From contig CAJKSU010000114.1 of the NCBI GenBank assembly GCA_905202605.1, positions 1 to 9,193 of the forward strand: DNA of 9,193 nucleotides, given 5' to 3'. This document shows positions 5,251 to 9,193 of the stretch, one piece after another (the first letter of the stretch is position 1; the number at the start of each line of letters is the position of its first letter). The notes beneath the pieces were generated by a model, which made no database searches, had not been told where the DNA came from, and worked only from the letters and a program-made list of their open reading frames with translations. This DNA comes from an uncultured Eubacteriales bacterium. Its GTDB lineage: Bacteria; Bacillota; Clostridia; Oscillospirales; Oscillospiraceae. The position numbers and the translations under genes were made by a program.

Positions 5251-5732
5251 TATGCCTGCTCCTCTCTGATGAAATCCCCGGACTTTCCGCCGGTTTTCCG
5301 CAGCAGTCGGATATTGTCGATGACCATATCCTTCTGCACCGCCTTGCACATATCATACACCGTCAGCGCCGCCACAGATACGGCGGTCAGCGCCTCCATT
5401 TCCACACCGGTAGCCCCGGTGCAGGTGGTGGTGGCTGTGATCTCCACTGCACAGTCCTCATCGTTGAGACGGAATTCAATGTCCACCCCGGTGATCATAA
5501 TGGGATGGCACATGGGGATGATATGCGGGGTATTCTTTGCCCCCATAATGCCGCCGATCTGCGCGGTTCCCAGCACATCGCCCTTTTTCATGCCACCGGA
5601 GCGGATCAGCTCCAGCGTTTCACGGTTCACCAGCACCCGTCCGGCTGCAATTGCCGTGCGTTTTGTCTCCTGCTTGTCCCCGACATTGACCATCCGTGCT
5701 CTTCCGGATTCGTTAAAATGGGAAAAATCCAT
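5250..5732 (-). CDS. moaC: Cyclic pyranopterin monophosphate synthase MoaC
   Basis: A 160-aa protein of full family length. MoaC converts 3',8-cyclo-7,8-dihydro-GTP, made by MoaA, into cyclic pyranopterin monophosphate. Diagnostic motifs are all present: MVNVGDKQETKRTAIA (14-29), MKKGDVLGTAQIGGIMGAK (48-66) with the catalytic-type lysines, PMCHP (73-77) and the signature GVEMEALTAVSVAALTVYDM (109-128), followed by CKA with the expected Asp127 and Lys130. It starts 3 bp after the moaA stop, and its GGAGG ribosome site lies inside the last moaA codons. Its own stop overlaps the mogA start. Cytosolic, hexameric in the family. Confidence 0.97.
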   Translation of the reverse strand: MDFSHFNESGRARMVNVGDKQETKRTAIAAGRVLVNRETLELIRSGGMKKGDVLGTAQIGGIMGAKNTPHIIPMCHPIMITGVDIEFRLNDEDCAVEITATTTCTGATGVEMEALTAVSVAALTVYDMCKAVQKDMVIDNIRLLRKTGGKSGDFIREEQA

Positions 5733-5735
5733 GCT

Positions 5736-6689
5736 TTAGCCTCCAATGGTGTTCATATTCCGTCCGGCCTGACTGCTGTGATGAGCGTCCAGCGCTCCAT
5801 GCATCTGCGGTTTTGCCTGAATGGCCGAGATCATTGCCGCCCGCAGTGCATCCCCGTGCAACCCCCGCAGAGGGATCTCCTGCGCCGAATGTAGGCAGGG
5901 CTTCAGCGCCCCCTCCGAGGTCAGCCGCAGCCGGTTGCAGGTGCCGCAGAAATGCCGGCTCAGGGGACTGATCAACCCCACGCGACCAACTGCGCCGGGC
6001 AGCTGATACAGCCGTGCCACGCCGCCATCGCCGGACATTGGGGAAAGCGCCGGCGCCCGCTCCAGCACCGTCTGTCCCGGCAGATACGCGTTGTCTCCGA
6101 ACTCCGCTCCCGGCCCCATGGGCATCAGCTCAATGAACCGCAGCTCGATCGGATGCTGCCGGGTCATTTCCACAAATTCCGGGATCTCATCGTCATTAAA
6201 GCCGCCCATCAGCACCGTGTTGATCTTAATGGGCTGCATGCCCGCCTTTCTTGCCGCCTCGATCCCCCGCAGCACACGCTGGATATCTCCGCCACCCGTG
6301 ATGCTGCGGTACTTCTCCGGGTCCATGGTATCCAGACTCACATTCACTCGGCGAACCCCCGCGTTCCACAGTGCCTCCGCCTGCTGCTCCAGCAGAATGC
6401 CGTTGGTGGTCAAAACCACCTCTTCAATGCCGGGGATCGAGGAAATTTCCGCACACAGCTCCGGGCAGCCCAGCCGCACCAGCGGTTCGCCGCCGGTGAC
6501 ACGGACTTTTTTCACGCCCAGCTCCGCCGCCACGGAAACAATCTCCAGAATCTCCTCATACCGCAGGATCTCCCGGTGGCTGAGCTTGCAGACACCCTCC
6601 TCCGGCATACAGTACCGGCACCGGAGATTGCAGCGATCCGTAATGGACACCCGGAGATAGGTGATCTCCCTGTTAAACTGATCCTTCAT
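5736..6689 (-). CDS. moaA: GTP 3',8-cyclase MoaA (radical SAM)
   Basis: A 317-aa radical SAM enzyme that rearranges GTP to 3',8-cyclo-7,8-dihydro-GTP, the first step of Moco synthesis. The N-terminal [4Fe-4S] motif is C20-x3-C24-x2-C27 (DRCNLRCRYCMPE), followed by the SAM-binding VTGGEPL (64-70) and TTNGILL (94-100). INTVLMGGFNDDEI (156-169) and ELRFIELMPMG (182-192) are standard. The C-terminal GTP-binding cluster is C248-x2-C251 and C265 (HFCGTCNRLRLTSEGALKPC). The protein ends in GRNMNTIGG, with the C-terminal Gly-Gly that is functionally important in the family. It starts 3 bp after the upstream stop with no clear ribosome site, so reinitiation or coupling is likely. Confidence 0.97.
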   Translation of the reverse strand: MKDQFNREITYLRVSITDRCNLRCRYCMPEEGVCKLSHREILRYEEILEIVSVAAELGVKKVRVTGGEPLVRLGCPELCAEISSIPGIEEVVLTTNGILLEQQAEALWNAGVRRVNVSLDTMDPEKYRSITGGGDIQRVLRGIEAARKAGMQPIKINTVLMGGFNDDEIPEFVEMTRQHPIELRFIELMPMGPGAEFGDNAYLPGQTVLERAPALSPMSGDGGVARLYQLPGAVGRVGLISPLSRHFCGTCNRLRLTSEGALKPCLHSAQEIPLRGLHGDALRAAMISAIQAKPQMHGALDAHHSSQAGRNMNTIGG

Positions 6690-6692
6690 ATA

Positions 6693-7715
6693 TTAGTACC
6701 GTCCAAAGGTGCAGTTGGGCCAGTGGCAGCCGTCACAGCTCTGGCAGAAGCCACCGTCACCCAGCCGTACAAAGTCTTCCTTGGTGAATTTCACGCCCGT
6801 GAAGATCTGCGGCAGCACCACATCCAGCGTTGTCGTAGGCAGCTTCACCGCTGCACCGGGCACGCCCACCATGCAGGTATCCCCCTTATAGGCCACCAGC
6901 AGCATATTGCCCGGCTGAGAGGGCATGCCATAGGTCACGACCTCCGCTCCCGCATTGGCAATGGCGGTAGGCGTCAGATCGTCGGGGTCCACGCTCATAC
7001 CGCCGGTCATGAGGATCAGATCCGCACCGGCTTCCATGAACTCCTTCAGTGCTGCGTCCAGCATGGAAAGATCATCGTCGCAGATCTTGCAGCCAATCAC
7101 CTCCGCAGGATATTGTCCCACCTTGGCCCGCAGCACCGGCTCAAATTTATCGGGGATCCGCCCGGTATAGATCTCACTGCCGGTGATGATAAAGGCGACC
7201 TTTTTCTGCCGATAGGGCAGCAGCTGCATCAGCGGCTCCTCCGCCTCCCGGCACAGCTTTTCCGCCTCCACGATCTGGCTCTCCTGCGTGGTCAGCGGAA
7301 TAATCCGCATGGAGCAGAGCTTTCCGCCCACCTCTACGGGATAGTGATCCGGAATGGAGCTGATGGTGATATCTCCAATGGAATTGATGGCACGCTGGAG
7401 GGGAACGTTCACCCGGAACATACCGCGCACCCCCGCCTTCTGCACCATTTTTCCCTCGCTGGGGCCGGAGTACACGCCGCCGTCTACCTGACACAGCTTG
7501 GAGAGCCGCAGGGCGGCGTCCTCCTCATGGATCTCCCCGGCGTTTTCCTCCCAGATAAAGATGTGGTTCTTGCCAATGTCCTTGAGCTTTTCCACTTCCT
7601 CCTGAGTGATCACCTGACCGCGGTGGAATGCCGCGCCCTTAAAATGGTCGTCAATGGCGGTAATATCATGGCAGAGGGTCATACCCACTGCGTCTTCAAC
7701 TCTGACTTTTTTCAT
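6693..7715 (-). CDS. Molybdopterin-binding (MoCF-domain) protein with C-terminal Cys cluster
   Basis: A 340-aa protein related to, but distinct from, MoeA. The N-terminal half (about 1-165) lacks the MoeA signature around PxDxSxxDG. It resembles the SAF/linker-like region of a clostridial molybdopterin-binding family, with the MKKVRVEDAVGMTLCHDIT start. A MoCF domain covers about 170-310: VAFIITGSEIYTGRIPDKF (173-191), LMTGGMSVDPDDLTP (235-249) and VGVPGA (283-288). The C-terminus adds C324-x2-C327-x2-C330-x4-C335 (FCQSCDGCHWPNCTFGRY), a likely metal or Fe-S site. It overlaps moeA by ATGA, with GGAGGA 7 bases before the start. It is co-encoded with a canonical MoeA, so it is probably not a simple duplicate. 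A role in molybdopterin handling, or Mo versus W selection, is inference. Confidence 0.85.
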   Translation of the reverse strand: MKKVRVEDAVGMTLCHDITAIDDHFKGAAFHRGQVITQEEVEKLKDIGKNHIFIWEENAGEIHEEDAALRLSKLCQVDGGVYSGPSEGKMVQKAGVRGMFRVNVPLQRAINSIGDITISSIPDHYPVEVGGKLCSMRIIPLTTQESQIVEAEKLCREAEEPLMQLLPYRQKKVAFIITGSEIYTGRIPDKFEPVLRAKVGQYPAEVIGCKICDDDLSMLDAALKEFMEAGADLILMTGGMSVDPDDLTPTAIANAGAEVVTYGMPSQPGNMLLVAYKGDTCMVGVPGAAVKLPTTTLDVVLPQIFTGVKFTKEDFVRLGDGGFCQSCDGCHWPNCTFGRY

Positions 7716-8950
7716 TGTGTTCCTCCGTTAGTTCCGTCAATCCAAAATCCCTGCAATACCGTTCCCTTAGGCAGCGGTCCGCTTCCGGGCGGCACCAGTG
7801 CCAATATATTACAGCCTACCATGGTGTGCAGAATACCGTTGCCCTGTTCGCCGTTGATGTGCATGCCCACCGTGCCGCCAGAAAGCTCCAGCTTTCCCCG
7901 CAGGAGGCGGGGCTTGGGGCTTTTCTTCGGGAAGTCCTCCAGCAGCGTCACCGGGATCTGCTCCAGTGCCCAGTCTTTTCTGCCGCAGAGCTTCCGAATG
8001 GCTGGCAGCACCGCCGCGTAAAACGCCGTCATGCTGGAGGCGGGGTTGCCGGACAGACAGCAAACCAACGCCTTTCCAATGCTGCCAAAGCAGCATTTTC
8101 CGCCGGGCTTCAGCTGCATATTCTGCATAAGCACCGTACCGCCCGCTGCCTGAAGTGCATCGGGAGTCAGGTCATAGTCGCCAACGGATACGCCGCCGGT
8201 GGTGATAATCACATCACAGGCCTGTGCTGCCTGCGAAAGAGCCGCAGCAATTTCTTCTACAGTATCCTCTGGACAACCGAAGAATTCCGTGACGCAGCCC
8301 GCATTCTGGAGCACGCCCTGGAAGGTGTAGCGGTTGGAGTTGACAATCTTTCCGCCGGTGAGCATCTCTCCAACGCTGCACAGCTCGCTTCCGGTGGTGA
8401 TAATCCCCACCAGCGGGCGGCGGTACACCTTAGGCTCCGCCAGATTCTGCGTTGCCAACGTCCCCATCAAAGCGCAGTCGATGACCATTCCCTGCTCTGC
8501 CACCACATCCCCCGCCGTGAGATCTTCTCCCCGGAGAACAATATTGCTGCCGCTGCGATAGGCCTTATGCAGGGTCACGCTGGTTTCCGTAAACTCTGTA
8601 TCCTCAAATTTGCAGACGCAATCCGCCCCCAGCGGGATCGGCGCCCCGGTAAGGATCTTCGCCGCCGTTCCACGAACCACGCGCTTTTTCCCCACGCTGC
8701 CCGCCGGAATTTCTTCCAAAATCCGTAGGGTAACCGGCCGCTCTGGCGATGCATCCTTGCTGTCCTCCCCGCGGAAGGCATAGCCGTCAAAGGGAGAGCG
8801 ATCAAAGGGCGGCACATCGCTGCCTGCACGCACGGTTTCTCCCAGAACGCGCCCCAGAGACGCCGTCAGCGGTACATATTCCATGCTGACCGGCTGAACC
8901 TGCTGCGCCAGCAGCCGAGCCGCCTCCTGAAATTCCAGATTCTTTTGCAT
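7712..8950 (-). CDS. moeA: Molybdopterin molybdenumtransferase MoeA
   Basis: A 412-aa protein of standard length. MoeA inserts molybdate (or tungstate) into adenylyl-molybdopterin to give the finished cofactor. Domain order is normal: the N-terminal MoeA_N with VPPFDRSPFDGYAFRGED (46-63) and KILTGAPIPLGAD (98-110); the central MoCF domain with IITTGSEL (183-190), GGKIVNSNRY (199-208), TTGGVSVGDYD (250-260) and KPGGKCCFG (281-289), plus SGNPASS (300-306); and the C-terminal beta-barrel MoeA_C (about 328-405). The start at 8950 follows GGAGG (8963-8959) by 8 bases, downstream of the leader terminator. A longer form beginning at 9052 would run through that hairpin and is rejected. It is the first gene of the operon. 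Confidence 0.96.
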   Translation of the reverse strand: MQKNLEFQEAARLLAQQVQPVSMEYVPLTASLGRVLGETVRAGSDVPPFDRSPFDGYAFRGEDSKDASPERPVTLRILEEIPAGSVGKKRVVRGTAAKILTGAPIPLGADCVCKFEDTEFTETSVTLHKAYRSGSNIVLRGEDLTAGDVVAEQGMVIDCALMGTLATQNLAEPKVYRRPLVGIITTGSELCSVGEMLTGGKIVNSNRYTFQGVLQNAGCVTEFFGCPEDTVEEIAAALSQAAQACDVIITTGGVSVGDYDLTPDALQAAGGTVLMQNMQLKPGGKCCFGSIGKALVCCLSGNPASSMTAFYAAVLPAIRKLCGRKDWALEQIPVTLLEDFPKKSPKPRLLRGKLELSGGTVGMHINGEQGNGILHTMVGCNILALVPPGSGPLPKGTVLQGFWIDGTNGGTQ

Positions 8951-8968
8951 AATGACTCCCTCCACACG

Positions 8969-9008
8969 AAAAAGTACAGCCCTGCCAAAAAGGACAGAGC
9001 TGTACTTT
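8969..9008 (-). terminator. Leader terminator upstream of moeA (riboswitch expression platform)
   Basis: On the minus strand AAAGTACAGCTCTG (9008-8995) pairs over 14 bp, with one G-U pair, with CAGGGCTGTACTTT (8984-8971). The stem leads into TTTTT at 8973-8969. It lies only 6 bases before the moeA ribosome site. AGCTCT in its 5' arm (9001-8996) can instead pair with AGGGCT at the 3' edge of the aptamer (9026-9021), a plausible antiterminator. It therefore looks like a ligand-controlled attenuator. Confidence 0.82.
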
Positions 9009-9020
9009 GGAATCTGCACA

Positions 9021-9150
9021 AGCCCTCTCCTTTTCGGCAGCACATACTGCATAGGAAGGCTGCTCGGTTTCCCTCACAGCCCTGTGACCGTTTCCAGTCA
9101 GGAACCGAAATCCTAGCTCTAATGCCTTAGATTTCGGTACTCGGAGAAGT
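9021..9150 (-). promoter_or_regulatory. Probable Moco riboswitch (structured leader of the Moco operon)
   Basis: Read on the minus strand, the leader folds into a closed multi-stem RNA. The closing stem is CTTCTCC (9149-9143) with GGAGAGG (9030-9024). Inside it ACCGAAATC pairs with GATTTCGGT, capped by a small CTAA/TTAG hairpin. A TGACTG-GAAA-CGGTCA hairpin carries a GNRA tetraloop, GGCTG/CAGCC brackets GAGGGAAACCGAG, and GCAG/CTGC forms one more hairpin. The place (before moeA in a five-gene Moco operon), size and GNRA loop fit the Moco RNA motif, which represses such operons when cofactor is abundant. I assign it by architecture and context, not by an alignment. A tungsten-cofactor variant is possible. 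Confidence 0.72.
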
Positions 9151-9173
9151 GTTCCGCCTAAGCGGAGATAATT

Positions 9174-9179
9174 TCTATA
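9174..9179 (-). promoter_or_regulatory. Possible -10 element of the Moco operon promoter
   Basis: TATAGA (9179-9174, minus strand) lies about 24 bases upstream of the predicted aptamer, and only 14 further bases are visible, so any -35 box is outside the window. A short TCCGC/GCGGA hairpin (9166-9153) falls between it and the aptamer. Confidence 0.3.
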
Positions 9180-9193
9180 GAGGTGCGCCAAAT

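Noticed and set aside
5952..8021. 689-aa plus-strand frame
   Set aside because: Antisense to moaA, the MoCF protein and moeA, which have full sets of family motifs; the translation is His/Arg/Gln-rich with no domain.
8951..9052. Longer N-terminus for MoeA
   Set aside because: It would translate the leader terminator; the strong GGAGG 8 bases before 8950 and the usual MoeA N-terminus support the shorter form.

Overview
The window looks like the chromosome of an anaerobic, moderately GC-rich Clostridia member, with an Oscillospiraceae-type gut Firmicute as best guess. This rests on strong GGAGG ribosome sites, two riboswitch leaders with intrinsic terminators, an ECF-type riboflavin S component, an orphan cytosolic fumarate-reductase-type flavoprotein and a compact molybdenum-cofactor operon. 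No species can be named from the sequence alone.

Left edge (1-1634): the 3' part of a tRNA-Arg(ACG) with its terminator is followed by about 105 bp of consecutive hairpins, a 13-bp copy of the tRNA 3' end, a second strong terminator and a short direct-repeat pair. Next, on the minus strand, is a visibly AT-richer gene for a 437-aa DUF4236-domain protein of unknown function. The tRNA-end duplication, composition shift and single cargo-like gene suggest an old integration site or the remnant of a mobile element; no integrase is present.

Middle (1646-4707): a minus-strand flavoprotein of the FrdA/urocanate-reductase superfamily (480 aa) diverges from a plus-strand flavin unit. That unit has a good sigma-A-like promoter, an FMN riboswitch, a leader terminator, ribU (riboflavin uptake) and a small pyridoxamine-5'-phosphate-oxidase-fold protein that probably binds FMN. 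Flavin uptake and one likely flavin-binding protein are thus under direct FMN control. The unit ends at a hairpin shared with the converging operon.

Right (4735-9193, minus strand): a tightly coupled Moco operon is read from right to left. It consists of a structured leader that best fits a Moco riboswitch with a leader terminator, then moeA, a second MoCF-domain protein with a C-terminal cysteine cluster, moaA, moaC and a MogA/MoaB-type protein with a natural His-rich tail. Junctions are ATGA, 3 bp, 3 bp and TAATG. MoaA and MoaC make cyclic pyranopterin monophosphate from GTP; Mog adenylylates molybdopterin and MoeA inserts the metal. Molybdopterin synthase (MoaD/MoaE) and a molybdate or tungstate transporter are not in the window.

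The points most worth a second look are the DUF4236 gene and its tRNA-linked setting, the flavoprotein whose usual catalytic arginine position appears to be tyrosine, the Cys-tailed MoCF protein, and the two aptamer-terminator leaders.
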